DNA of 64,000 nt, from assembly GCF_006438785.1 (NCBI RefSeq), contig NZ_RCZB01000007.1, forward strand, positions 62,001 to 126,000, read 5' to 3'. Made by a program: the position numbers and the translations under genes. Below, in pieces: positions 17,298-25,302 of the stretch. Below the pieces are notes generated by a model. The model worked only from the letters and a program-made list of their open reading frames with translations, had not been told where the DNA came from and made no database searches. The stretch is from Rhodanobacter glycinis. GTDB lineage: Bacteria; Pseudomonadota; Gammaproteobacteria; Xanthomonadales; Rhodanobacteraceae. Numbering within the stretch: the first letter of the stretch is position 1; every line of letters starts with the position of its first letter.

Positions 17298-18485
17298 TCA
17301 AAGCCCCTGCGTGGCGGGTATCTCGAACACCTGGCGCAGATAGGCCACATACGCCGGGTCCTCGCACATGTTCTTGCCCGGCGAGTCGCTGAGCTTGGCC
17401 ACCGGCTGCCCGTTGCAGCGGATCATCTTGATCACGATGTTGAGCGGCACCGGTCCCACGTCATTGGTGAGGTTGGTGCCGACGCCGAACGCGAGCAGAC
17501 AGCGCTCGCGGAAGTGCGCGTACAACTGCATCACCTTGGGAATGTCGAGGCCATCGCTGAATACCAGCACCTTGCTGCGCGGATCGACCCGGTTGGCGCC
17601 GTAGTGCGCCAGCACCTTCTCGCCCCATTCGAACGGATCGCCGGAGTCATGCCGGGTGCCGTCGAACAGCTTGCAGAAGTACATGTCGAAATCACGCAGG
17701 AACGCGCTGAGTCCGTACACATCCGACAACGCAATACCGAGATCGCCGCGGTATTCCTTCGCCCACGCCTCCAGCGCCGCCACCTGCGAATCGCGCAGAC
17801 GCGGACCCAGCGCCTGGTGTGCCTGCAGGTATTCGTGCGCCAACGTGCCCAGCGGGGTCAGGTTGAGCTTGCGTGCCAGCCACACATTGCTGGTGCCGGC
17901 CAGCTGCATGCCCAGCTCATTGCGCAGCGTGGTCACCACTTCCTCGTGCCATGCGCGTGAATAGCGCCGCCGCGTGCCGTAGTCGGCGATCCTGCAACCG
18001 GCGTAGCCCGGGGTATCGCGCAGCAATGCGATCTTCTTGCGCAGTCGCTGGCGCCCCTCGGTCAGGTCGAGGCCGCCACTGGTGTTGCGAAAATACACCT
18101 CGTTGATGATCGCCAGCAGCGGCACCTCGAACAGGATCGTGTGCAACCACGGCCCGCGGATGTGGATATCGATCTCGCCATTGCCCGCCACCGCCGGCGC
18201 GATTTCCACATACTTCTCGTTGAGCTGGAACAGGCCCAGAAAATCGACGAAGTCGCTCTTGATGAAGCGCCAGGTGCGCAGGTAGTCCAGTTCGTCCGGC
18301 GTGAAGCGCAACTGACACAGCGCAGCCAGCTCGGCACGAATCTCGCCGATGTACGGCACCAGGTCGATGCCCGGATTGCGGCACTTGAAACGGTACTCGA
18401 CATGCGCGGCCGGATACTGGTGCAGCACCACCTGCATCATCGAGAACTTGTACAGGTCGGTATCGAGCAGCGAGTCGATGATCAT
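17298..18485 (-). CDS. pncB: Nicotinate phosphoribosyltransferase
   Basis: ATP-assisted enzyme of the Preiss-Handler NAD salvage pathway, joining nicotinate and PRPP to nicotinate mononucleotide. 395 residues from the ATG at 18485 (MIIDSLLDTDLYKF), which matches the usual family start; ATGs at 18524 and 18575 are in frame upstream. Motifs are YGTRRRYS (169-176), GTSN (197-200), HEYLQAHQ with H217 placed like the phosphorylated His219 of the enterobacterial enzyme, and TRHDSGDP (277-284). A structured RNA ending in a terminator lies just upstream on the same strand. Confidence 0.94.
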   Translation of the reverse strand: MIIDSLLDTDLYKFSMMQVVLHQYPAAHVEYRFKCRNPGIDLVPYIGEIRAELAALCQLRFTPDELDYLRTWRFIKSDFVDFLGLFQLNEKYVEIAPAVAGNGEIDIHIRGPWLHTILFEVPLLAIINEVYFRNTSGGLDLTEGRQRLRKKIALLRDTPGYAGCRIADYGTRRRYSRAWHEEVVTTLRNELGMQLAGTSNVWLARKLNLTPLGTLAHEYLQAHQALGPRLRDSQVAALEAWAKEYRGDLGIALSDVYGLSAFLRDFDMYFCKLFDGTRHDSGDPFEWGEKVLAHYGANRVDPRSKVLVFSDGLDIPKVMQLYAHFRERCLLAFGVGTNLTNDVGPVPLNIVIKMIRCNGQPVAKLSDSPGKNMCEDPAYVAYLRQVFEIPATQGL

Positions 18486-18573
18486 CAGTTGCTCAAGCGG
18501 AATGGGAAAATGCGCGCCAGCCATTATCCATGGCCTGGCGCATCCTGCGCGAACCACTGCACCTGCTGCGCGC

Positions 18574-18698
18574 AAAAAAAAACCTCATCAGCCAGGGGAG
18601 GACAGATGAGGTTTGTCAGGCGGCCTCCAGGGGAGGAAAGACCAGCCCCTCAGTGACACGATGATCTGTGCCACTTCTTGTCGCCATCACGGCGATGC
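18574..18698 (-). ncRNA. Candidate structured noncoding RNA (independent sRNA or pncB leader)
   Basis: Read on the minus strand, about 125 nt fold into four successive hairpins: TCGCC/GGCGA (18681-18695), GTGGCAC/GTGTCAC with one G-U pair (18653-18674), GGCTGGTC/GGCCGCC with one mismatch (18619-18647), and AACCTCATC/GATGAGGTT (18581-18613) followed by nine Ts. The loops of the last two both contain UCCUCCCCUGG, an exact 11-nt repeat 35 nt apart that is complementary to Shine-Dalgarno-like sequence. A promoter-like pair lies at the right distance upstream. The U-run ends 88 bp before the pncB ATG, so a leader attenuator is the alternative to a free sRNA. The third hairpin could refold as CCUCC/GGAGG. 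Confidence 0.7.
18581..18613 (-). terminator. Intrinsic terminator of the structured RNA
   Basis: Perfect 9-bp stem (AACCTCATC / GATGAGGTT) with a 15-base C-rich loop, followed on the minus strand by an uninterrupted run of nine Ts (18574-18582). No protein-coding gene ends here, which points to an RNA-only transcript or an attenuator. Confidence 0.85.
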
Positions 18699-18704
18699 GT
18701 AGGC

Positions 18705-18733
18705 TTAGTGTGGCCGGTACCTTGTGAGTTCAA
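18705..18733 (-). promoter_or_regulatory. Candidate sigma-70 promoter for the structured RNA
   Basis: On the minus strand, TTGAAC (18728-18733) and CACTAA (18705-18710) are separated by exactly 17 bp. Transcription from this pair would start near 18698, three bases before the first hairpin. The -10 element is only a partial match to the consensus. Confidence 0.5.
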
Positions 18734-18994
18734 TGTGCATGCCGGCATGTGTTCAGCTCGCCGACAGGATGAGCCGTCGCACGCCAGGCGGTACGCGGCG
18801 ACATCGGACCGATGTTCATCAGCTCGGAAATCAAGGCCAGTGCATCGTCGCCGTGCCTTCCTGGCGCTTGGTGATCGCGCGCTTCGGTGCCACCATCGAT
18901 CCGCCCGATCTCGATTTCCGGGCCTGATGCAGCTCACCCCCCAACGTGATCGGCACAGACCGAAATGCCGCCCGCCACCTTTGCGGAATTCATC

Positions 18995-19807
18995 ATGAAA
19001 CTGCTGTTGCGCTGCTGTCTGTCGCTGCTTGGCTTGCCCATCTTCGCGCACGCCGCCGAACTCACGGTCGACCTGGGCCACGGCGTCATCACGTATCGCA
19101 CCGAGATGCTGCTGCAACGGCGTGACGTGCGCACGATCAGCGTGGCGGACGATGTGGCCTTCCATCGCACCATGCAATACCGCGCCGTACCGCTGGCCGC
19201 GTTGCTCAAGGGCCTCGACGCCAGCGATCATCTGCAGTTCGTCGCCGGTGACGGTTTTGCCGCCGAGATCCCCGCCGCACTCATCCTGAACCGTCACGGC
19301 AGCGAAGCGTGGCTGGCCATCGAGGATCCCGCCAAGCCATGGCCTGCCCTGAGCAAGCACCGCGACAGCGCCGGACCGTTCTATATCGTGTGGACGCAGC
19401 CGCAGGCCGCCCAGGTGAACCCGGAACAATGGCCGTATCAGCTGGCGGCAATCCATCGGCTGAGTGATGTTGCCGAACGGTTCCCGGCGATCGTTCCCGA
19501 TCGCGCGCTGGCGGCCGACAGCCTGGTGCAACGCGGCTTCGTGGTATTCCAGCGCACCTGTTTCGCCTGCCACACACTCAACGGCGAAGGCGATGCGAAA
19601 CTCGGGCCGGATCTCAATCTCCCGCATAACCCCACCGAATACCTGCGCGCCGACTTGCTGCGCGCGTTCATCCGCGACCCGCAATCGCTGCGTCGCTGGC
19701 CGCAGGCGAAGATGCAGGGGTTCGACGCGCAGGCGCTTTCAGATGCCGATCTGGACGCGGTGCTGGCCTATCTGCGCCACATGGCGGAGCGCAAAACCGG
19801 GCATTGA
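18995..19807 (+). CDS. Exported protein with C-terminal cytochrome c domain
   Basis: About 270 residues from the ATG at 18995 (MKLLLRCC); an in-frame ATG at 18965 adds ten residues before the signal peptide. After the signal peptide (to about 20), residues 22-160 resemble the molybdopterin-oxidoreductase-like domain that accompanies some c-type cytochromes (AVPLAALLKGLDASDHLQFVAGDG). The C-terminal third holds one haem site, CFACH, in VVFQRTCFACHTLNGEGDAKLGP, with a likely Met ligand in KMQGF. Redox partner unknown. It stands alone, convergent with the next gene. Confidence 0.78.
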   Translation: MKLLLRCCLSLLGLPIFAHAAELTVDLGHGVITYRTEMLLQRRDVRTISVADDVAFHRTMQYRAVPLAALLKGLDASDHLQFVAGDGFAAEIPAALILNRHGSEAWLAIEDPAKPWPALSKHRDSAGPFYIVWTQPQAAQVNPEQWPYQLAAIHRLSDVAERFPAIVPDRALAADSLVQRGFVVFQRTCFACHTLNGEGDAKLGPDLNLPHNPTEYLRADLLRAFIRDPQSLRRWPQAKMQGFDAQALSDADLDAVLAYLRHMAERKTGH

Positions 19808-19843
19808 CGGCAGGCATGGTTTCCGGACCGGCGCTGCACCCTG

Positions 19844-20923
19844 TCAGGGGTGATTCTTCAACCAAGCCTGCAGCGATCGTTCGCGCTGCTGCTTCGGCTC
19901 GCGCGCCAGTTCACGCACACGTGCATGAAATGCCGGCCAGTCGCGCCCGGCGCGCTCGAACAGCATGGCGAAGGCCGGCACCCACTGGTCGTACAGGCCG
20001 AACGGCAACAATCGTGCGTTGTTGATCGGCGTCGCCACCCATGCGTCGTAACGGTGGTCGCCAGGCCAGTCACGTGCGCGCCACTGCGCGTAGCGGAGGC
20101 GGAACGCCGCGATCTCTTGCTGCTTGCCAGCTTCCATCGCGGCCTCATCCACGCCGCTGGCGTACAGGGTCCGCAGGCGTGCGCGCAAATCCAGCACCAG
20201 CCGGGTGAAGCCGTCATCCATCGCCTGTCTACGGCCGTCCTGCGGCGGCAACCCGCGCGACCGACGCCACTCGCGCAGGCCCTCGTTCTGCACGAAGGTG
20301 GCGAAGGATTCGTTGAACGCCGTATCGCCCTTCACGTAAATCAGTTGATGCGCCAGCTCGTGGAAGATCGTGCTATCCAGCTCGTCGTTGTCCCAGCGCA
20401 GCATGCTTGAGAGGATCGGATCGGCAAACCAGCCGAGGGTGGAATATGCCGGCACGCCACCGATCCACACATCGTCGCCGCGCGCCTGCATCCGCGCCGC
20501 ATCGGCCCTCGCCTCAGCCTCGCTGAACCAGCCGCGATAGGCGACGCAGCCGGTCACCGGAAAACATTGTGGCACCGCGTTCACCGAGTAGCGCGGCGTG
20601 GCAAACACGTTCCACACCACGTACGACCGATGCAGGTCGACGTAACCGGTGTAACTGCGATTGTCCGGCAACCCCAGCCGTTGCGAGGCGAACCGACGCG
20701 CCTGCTGCGCTTGCCGCAGGCGCGCGGCGAGCGCCGGATCGGTCGCCGGGTCGCGCAGCAGCTCGCTCACCGCGCGTCGGTGGGCGATCAGCTTGCCCTG
20801 CCCGTGCGCAGCTTGCGCGTAATAGCGCAGGCTGCTGCAGGCGCACAGCAAAAGGCCCACCGCCGCGATGACGATGAGCCTGGGAATGCAGATGCGTGAT
20901 GACACGAACCGGAGCCGGGACAT
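19844..20923 (-). CDS. Predicted zinc aminopeptidase lipoprotein (COG4324 type)
   Basis: 359 residues. The N-terminus (RLIVIAAVGLLLCACSS) is a probable lipoprotein signal with C29, although Cys at -2 is unusual. The zinc-protease motif HELAH lies at 188-192, with a further acidic ligand likely in NESFATFVQNEG downstream. Conserved stretches YVVWNVFATPRYS, GCVAYRGWFSE and GGVPAYSTLGWFADPILSSML match the predicted aminopeptidase family. Probably acts in the periplasm; substrate unknown. Confidence 0.85.
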   Translation of the reverse strand: MSRLRFVSSRICIPRLIVIAAVGLLLCACSSLRYYAQAAHGQGKLIAHRRAVSELLRDPATDPALAARLRQAQQARRFASQRLGLPDNRSYTGYVDLHRSYVVWNVFATPRYSVNAVPQCFPVTGCVAYRGWFSEAEARADAARMQARGDDVWIGGVPAYSTLGWFADPILSSMLRWDNDELDSTIFHELAHQLIYVKGDTAFNESFATFVQNEGLREWRRSRGLPPQDGRRQAMDDGFTRLVLDLRARLRTLYASGVDEAAMEAGKQQEIAAFRLRYAQWRARDWPGDHRYDAWVATPINNARLLPFGLYDQWVPAFAMLFERAGRDWPAFHARVRELAREPKQQRERSLQAWLKNHP

Positions 20924-20945
20924 GCAGCCGATTGTGCCTCAAGCG

Positions 20946-21428
20946 TCAATCACGGTGATCCCTGTCGCCGCCTCGACCGCGACCACCACCGCGAGAACTG
21001 TTGTTGCCGCCACGTCCATGGTCACCGGATTGCTGCCCCTGTCCGTGACTCGAATGGCCTTGAGAGCCGTTGCCGCCATGGCTTCGGCCATCACCATCGC
21101 CGTGCCCCTGCCACTGGCCGGCATGGCTGCGGTAATCGCGGTGCCCGCGATAGTCGTCATGGTGATAACGCGAGCCGCCGTACCAGCCACTGCTGATGCC
21201 CACACTCACGCCCGGTGAGTAGCCGTAGTAACCGCTGCCGTAATAGCCGCTGCCGTAATAACCATCGTAGTAGTTCGGCGCCGCATAGTAGGCATTGCCA
21301 CCCTGGCCATAATAGGCATCACCGCTGTAGCCGGAGCCACGCACATAGCTATAGCCCGGATCGTAATAACAACCCGAAAGTGCTGAAGCAGCAGCGATCA
21401 GGGCAAGACTGGCCAACAGGCGTTTCAT
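20946..21428 (-). CDS. Gly/Tyr/His-rich lipoprotein, unknown function
   Basis: 160 residues: lipoprotein signal ending in LSG-C20, a Tyr/Gly-rich stretch (about 21-75) with repeated YYGSGYYG units, then a Gly/His/Ser/Arg-rich hydrophilic tail (about 95-160). There is no recognisable folded domain. Similar proteins are common in Xanthomonadales without known function. It lies 23 bp upstream of the aminopeptidase gene on the same strand. Confidence 0.75.
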   Translation of the reverse strand: MKRLLASLALIAAASALSGCYYDPGYSYVRGSGYSGDAYYGQGGNAYYAAPNYYDGYYGSGYYGSGYYGYSPGVSVGISSGWYGGSRYHHDDYRGHRDYRSHAGQWQGHGDGDGRSHGGNGSQGHSSHGQGQQSGDHGRGGNNSSRGGGRGRGGDRDHRD

Positions 21429-21564
21429 GATCCGTCTCCACAGGGTGACGGCGCCACGCTAGGACTCGATGCTTGAACGCGTCATGAGTTTCCAGCGCAT
21501 GGCTGGCTGGCGTTTACCTGCCAGCCATGTGCGGGGTGCTGCAAGGCACCGCGGCGGAAGCACC

Positions 21565-22338
21565 TCAGTCCTTGCGCTTGGCCTGTTCGCCGCGCTGGGG
21601 CGCCAGCACACGGCCATCGCCACCCTCGCCAGCCCCTTCGGCCGACATCGTCGAGTGCATCTCGGCGCCATTCGAGCTCGGATGGGGCGGATTGGCGTCA
21701 GGCCAGCTCGGCCCCTGCCGTACGCGCTCCTGCTTGGCTTCAAGCAACGCCTGAATCTTCGCCACCGCATCTTCCTGACTGATGTGGTGGATCGGTGCTT
21801 CCAGGGGGGCACGCTTGCGTACGGCGGGTTTGTTCGCGCCGGAAACCGCCTTTGACGCCGCCTTGCCGTTGGCGGCAGATGTCGGCAATGGCTTCTTCGG
21901 CGCCACGGGTGCAGCGGGCTTGCTGGCGACCTTGCGGATGGCTGCGGGCTTTCGTGGCGCAGCCTTCTTCGCGACAACTTCCTTTGTGGCAACTTTCTTC
22001 GCGACGGCTTTCTTCGCAACGACTTTCCTTGCAACGATCTTTCTGGTGACAACTTTCTTGGCGACAGCTTTCTTCGTCGCCGGCTTTCTGGTGGTGGCTT
22101 TCTTTGCTGTCACTTTCTTCTTCGCAGCAACCTTTTTCGCCGCTGGCCGCTTCAGCGCCGGTTTGCGCGCCGCCGGTTTACTGGCCGACGACTTGCGGAC
22201 GGCGACCTTCTTCACTGCCGCCTTGCGGGGTGCCGCCTTGGTTGCGCCACGCGCTGCTGCTTTTTTCGCAGGCGCTTTCCTGACGGGTGCTTTCTTTGCC
22301 GCGGACTTCTTCGCAGCCGACTTGCGGGTCATAGCCAT
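21565..22338 (-). CDS. Lys/Ala-rich histone H1-like protein
   Basis: 257 residues. Residues 1-160 are almost entirely Lys, Ala, Val, Thr, Arg and Pro in AAKK, AKKVVA and RKPA repeats, like eukaryotic histone H1 tails and bacterial AlgP/HC1-type proteins, so nonspecific DNA compaction is likely. The C-terminal part differs: HHISQEDAVAKIQALLEAKQ (about residues 186-205) looks helical and ordered, followed by a polar tail. The ATG at 22338 follows AGGAG; ATG at 22332 is also possible. Strong repetition makes the length likely to vary between strains. Confidence 0.85.
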   Translation of the reverse strand: MAMTRKSAAKKSAAKKAPVRKAPAKKAAARGATKAAPRKAAVKKVAVRKSSASKPAARKPALKRPAAKKVAAKKKVTAKKATTRKPATKKAVAKKVVTRKIVARKVVAKKAVAKKVATKEVVAKKAAPRKPAAIRKVASKPAAPVAPKKPLPTSAANGKAASKAVSGANKPAVRKRAPLEAPIHHISQEDAVAKIQALLEAKQERVRQGPSWPDANPPHPSSNGAEMHSTMSAEGAGEGGDGRVLAPQRGEQAKRKD

Positions 22339-22470
22339 GCGTTCGTTCTCCTGCGGTGGTCGATGGGACAGGGCCAGTATGCACGCCTGCGGCGTCGCGG
22401 GCATCAGACACTGCAGCAAGCATTCATCCTCGACGCGCCGAGACGACGGTGCCGGTTACCGAACGGCAAC

Positions 22471-23079
22471 TCAGCGAAAGCTGGGATGCATCAGCGCATC
22501 GAGAAAATGTGGAAGCACCCGATGGTTTACCAGCAAGGTGAAGATCACGCCGTACGCGGCACCCCACAGGTGCGCGCTGTGGTTGACGTTGCCCTGCCCG
22601 CGCCGATCCATGTAGATCGAGTAGCCGGTGTACAGCAACGCATAGACGATCGCCGGCATCGGTATCACCAGCACGACGATCTGCTGCCATGGCGCCAGCA
22701 GAATGAAAGCAAACAGCACCGCCGATACCGCGCCCGAGGCGCCAAGGCTGCGGTAGTTCGGGTTGGCGCGATTCTTCAGGTAAGTCGGCAGGATCGAGAT
22801 CACCAGACCGCCGATATAGAACAAGGCGAAGCCGAACGTGCCCAGCGAATTGCTGAAGAACGGCTCCATCGCCCGGCCGAAGAAATACAGCGTGAACATG
22901 TTGAACAGCAGGTGGCTGAAATCCGCGTGTACCAAACCATAGGTCACCAGCCGGTGGTATTCGCGCTGCCGGGCGATCGCTGGCGGCCACAGGATCAGGT
23001 CGTTCATCAATCGGCTGTTCTTGAATGCCATGAACGAGACGATGCAGGTGATGGCGATGATGATGAGGGTGATCGGCAT
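22471..23079 (-). CDS. Rhomboid family intramembrane serine protease
   Basis: 202-residue membrane protein with six predicted transmembrane segments. The catalytic dyad fits S115 (GASGAVSA) and H170 (NHSAHLWGAAYG), with the loop residues HADFSHLLFNM (51-61) typical of rhomboids. The start MPITLIIIAI at 23079 opens directly with the first transmembrane helix; the upstream extension of the frame is not conserved. Substrate unknown. Divergent from the PhzF gene. Confidence 0.92.
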   Translation of the reverse strand: MPITLIIIAITCIVSFMAFKNSRLMNDLILWPPAIARQREYHRLVTYGLVHADFSHLLFNMFTLYFFGRAMEPFFSNSLGTFGFALFYIGGLVISILPTYLKNRANPNYRSLGASGAVSAVLFAFILLAPWQQIVVLVIPMPAIVYALLYTGYSIYMDRRGQGNVNHSAHLWGAAYGVIFTLLVNHRVLPHFLDALMHPSFR

Positions 23080-23285
23080 GAACGGTTCCGTGGCAGGTGC
23101 ACAAAGCTTGGCATCTTGGCGCGCCGGCTCGTGCTTGTCGACTTCGCGCGCGTACTGCAAACCGCCTGGCAATCGCTTATGCCTCGCCCCTGCGCCGATA
23201 TTCCGGAAGATCACTGCCCAGAACACCGCTGCACGGCTATGATTCGCCGCTTTATCCGGCCGTTTTCCGCCTGATGGACATATCC

Positions 23286-24164
23286 ATGGCTTTGCTCCGT
23301 TACCTGCACTTGGACGTCTTTGCCGCCACGCTTGGCGGTGGCAATCATCTTGGCGTGGTGATCGGCGCTGATGGCTGGAGCACCGCCGCGATGCAGCGCT
23401 TCGCGCGCTGGACCGCGCTGGTGGAGACCACCTTCCTGCTGCCGCCGACCGATCCGAAGGCCAGCTATCGCGTGCGCATCTTCACCCCGCACAAGGAGAT
23501 CCCGTTCGCCGGCCACCCCAGCATCGGCAGCGCGCACGCGGTACTGGAATGTGGCCTGGCCGAACCGCACGATGGCCTGCTATGGCAGGAGTGTGGCGCC
23601 GGCGTACTGCCGATTCGCGTGGAAGGCAGCGGCGTCACCCGCGAATTGTTGCTGCAGTCACCCGGCGAACGCATAGTGGCCACCGGCGATGACGCGCATC
23701 CGCTGCTGGCCGCGACGCTGACCGGCATCGAATCGGGCTCGCTGCCGCCGGCGCTGATCGATGGCGGGCGGCGCTGGTGGCTGGCCGAAGTGGCGGATGA
23801 GGCGAACTTGCGCAGGTGGCAACCCGACCACGCGGCGATCGGCGCACTCGCGCAGGCCAGCGACAGCATGGGGCTGTGCGTGTTCGCGCGCAGCAGTCAT
23901 CCCGACTATCAACTCGTCGTGCGTGCGTTCCCGGCCGGCGTGGGCATTGTCGAGGATCCCGCCTCCGGTGCCGCCAACGGGCTGATTGCCGCGTATATCG
24001 CTCATGCCGAACCGCGCGGCGCACTGGTCCGCGGCTATCAGGTCAGCCAGGGGCGCGAGATCGGCCACGACGCACGGCTGGTCGTGCACATCGACGGCAA
24101 GGTGATCTGGGTCGGCGGGCGCAGCCACACCGTGGTCGACGGCACGCTGGACTGGAAGCCATAG
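23286..24164 (+). CDS. PhzF family isomerase/epimerase-like protein
   Basis: 292 residues with the two-domain PhzF (diaminopimelate-epimerase-like) fold. Diagnostic stretches are LDVFAATLGGGNHLGVV, VETTFLLPP, RIFTPHKEIPFAGHPSIGSAHAV and GIVEDPASGAANG. The conserved glutamate of VETTF is the likely acid/base. Outside phenazine clusters such proteins have no assigned substrate, and no phenazine genes are present here. ATG at 23286 is chosen; ATG at 23274 is equally possible. Confidence 0.88.
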   Translation: MALLRYLHLDVFAATLGGGNHLGVVIGADGWSTAAMQRFARWTALVETTFLLPPTDPKASYRVRIFTPHKEIPFAGHPSIGSAHAVLECGLAEPHDGLLWQECGAGVLPIRVEGSGVTRELLLQSPGERIVATGDDAHPLLAATLTGIESGSLPPALIDGGRRWWLAEVADEANLRRWQPDHAAIGALAQASDSMGLCVFARSSHPDYQLVVRAFPAGVGIVEDPASGAANGLIAAYIAHAEPRGALVRGYQVSQGREIGHDARLVVHIDGKVIWVGGRSHTVVDGTLDWKP

Positions 24165-24196
24165 CACTCGCCGCGGATGCCAGCTTCGCGACGTGA

Positions 24197-25081
24197 TTAC
24201 CCGCGTTCGTCCAGGTGCGCGCGACGCGCTGCGACCAGCGCCAGCGCCGACCAGTCCATCTCGGCATCGCCGGCGGCCAGCGCTTCCAGCAGGCTGTCGC
24301 GCAGCACGCCTGCAAACGGCAGCGGCACGCGCGCCGCCGAGCCGGCGGTCAAGGCCAGCTCGACATCCTTCAATCCCAGTGGCAGCGCAAACCCGGCCGG
24401 CTTGAAGCGCTGTTCGGCAATCAGCTTGCCGTAGCCCTGGTAGGCCGGCGCAGCAAACAGGGTGCTGGTCATCACCTCGAGAAAATCCGCTGCACTGACG
24501 CCGTGCGCGCGGGTCAGCGCGGTGGCTTCGGCCATGCTCTCGATGGCCGCTGCCAGCATGAAGTTGCCCGCGATCTTCGCCACGTTCGCGCGTTCGGGTG
24601 CCTCGCCCAGCGGCCACAATCTGCTACCCATCGCTTCCAGCAGTGGCTGCACGCGTTCGATCGCGGAGGGTTTGCCGGCCACGAGGATATTCAACTTCGC
24701 CGCAGCAGCCATGTCCGGACGGCCAAACACCGGCGCCGCAATGTACTCCAGCCCGCGTTTCTCGTGTTCCTCGGCCAGCTGCTGCGCCAGCGCCACCGAG
24801 ATGGTGGAGTGATTCACGTGCACGGTGCCGCGATCCATCGCATCGAGCAGGCCGCCGTCGAGAAACACCTCGCGCACCGCCTGGTCGTTCGCCAGCATGC
24901 TGCACAGCACCTCGCCCTGCGCCGCGCGATCGGCGGTGCGCGCTACCTTGGCACCCAGCGACGCCAACGGTTCGGCAGCCGCCTCGGTACGATTCCACAC
25001 CGTGAGCGCATGACCTGCTGCCAGCAGGTTGCTGGCCATCGCGCTGCCCATCGCGCCGAGACCGATGAATCCGACTTTCAT
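24197..25081 (-). CDS. NAD(P)-dependent beta-hydroxyacid dehydrogenase
   Basis: 294 residues of the 3-hydroxyisobutyrate dehydrogenase family. The Rossmann motif GFIGLGAMGSAMASNLL opens the protein, HVNHSTIS fits the substrate-binding region, GRPDMAAAAKL follows, and VAKIAGNFM carries the catalytic lysine. The glyoxylate/succinic-semialdehyde reductase subgroup is likely but the substrate is not certain. The ATG at 25081 matches the family start. Confidence 0.9.
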   Translation of the reverse strand: MKVGFIGLGAMGSAMASNLLAAGHALTVWNRTEAAAEPLASLGAKVARTADRAAQGEVLCSMLANDQAVREVFLDGGLLDAMDRGTVHVNHSTISVALAQQLAEEHEKRGLEYIAAPVFGRPDMAAAAKLNILVAGKPSAIERVQPLLEAMGSRLWPLGEAPERANVAKIAGNFMLAAAIESMAEATALTRAHGVSAADFLEVMTSTLFAAPAYQGYGKLIAEQRFKPAGFALPLGLKDVELALTAGSAARVPLPFAGVLRDSLLEALAAGDAEMDWSALALVAARRAHLDERG

Positions 25082-25258
25082 GCAGATTTCCTCATGTTGA
25101 TCCGGCACATAGTGAAGCACGCGGGGTATTCAATCCGCGCGAAATCTTCTGTGCGTCGAACATAAGTGGTGGCCTTCGACTTCGCCCGCAAAGAGCGCAG
25201 GCTGCGCTCGGAACCCGCCCCTGACCTGATCCGGACACGAACGGTTCCAATACGCCGG

Positions 25259-25298
25259 TCGCCCTGAGCGTAGCCGCGCAGCGGCACACTCGAAGGGC
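25259..25298. repeat. REP-like imperfect palindrome
   Basis: gccctgagcg at the left and cactcgaagggc at the right flank agccgc/gcggc arms, giving an imperfect hairpin five bases past the stop codon of the flavoprotein gene (minus strand). The composition resembles a dispersed intergenic palindrome family of Xanthomonadales. Only one copy of this type is visible here, so dispersal cannot be shown. Confidence 0.55.
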
Positions 25299-25302
25299 AC
25301 CC

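Noticed and set aside
18650..19684. Minus-strand frame of 344 codons overlapping the structured RNA
   Set aside because: Mostly antisense to the cytochrome c gene. Its end overlaps the hairpin region, which is better explained as RNA structure.
21950..22330. Short repeats in the histone-like gene considered as a CRISPR array
   Set aside because: The repeats are codon-level AKK units of variable length without unique spacers.
21782..22615. Plus-strand Phe/Ala-rich frame that looks like a membrane protein
   Set aside because: The apparent FFAT/AFFA repeats are the complement of the Lys/Ala repeats of the histone-like gene.
23286..24164. PhzF gene as evidence of phenazine synthesis
   Set aside because: No other phz genes are near, and most bacteria carry PhzF-family proteins without making phenazines.
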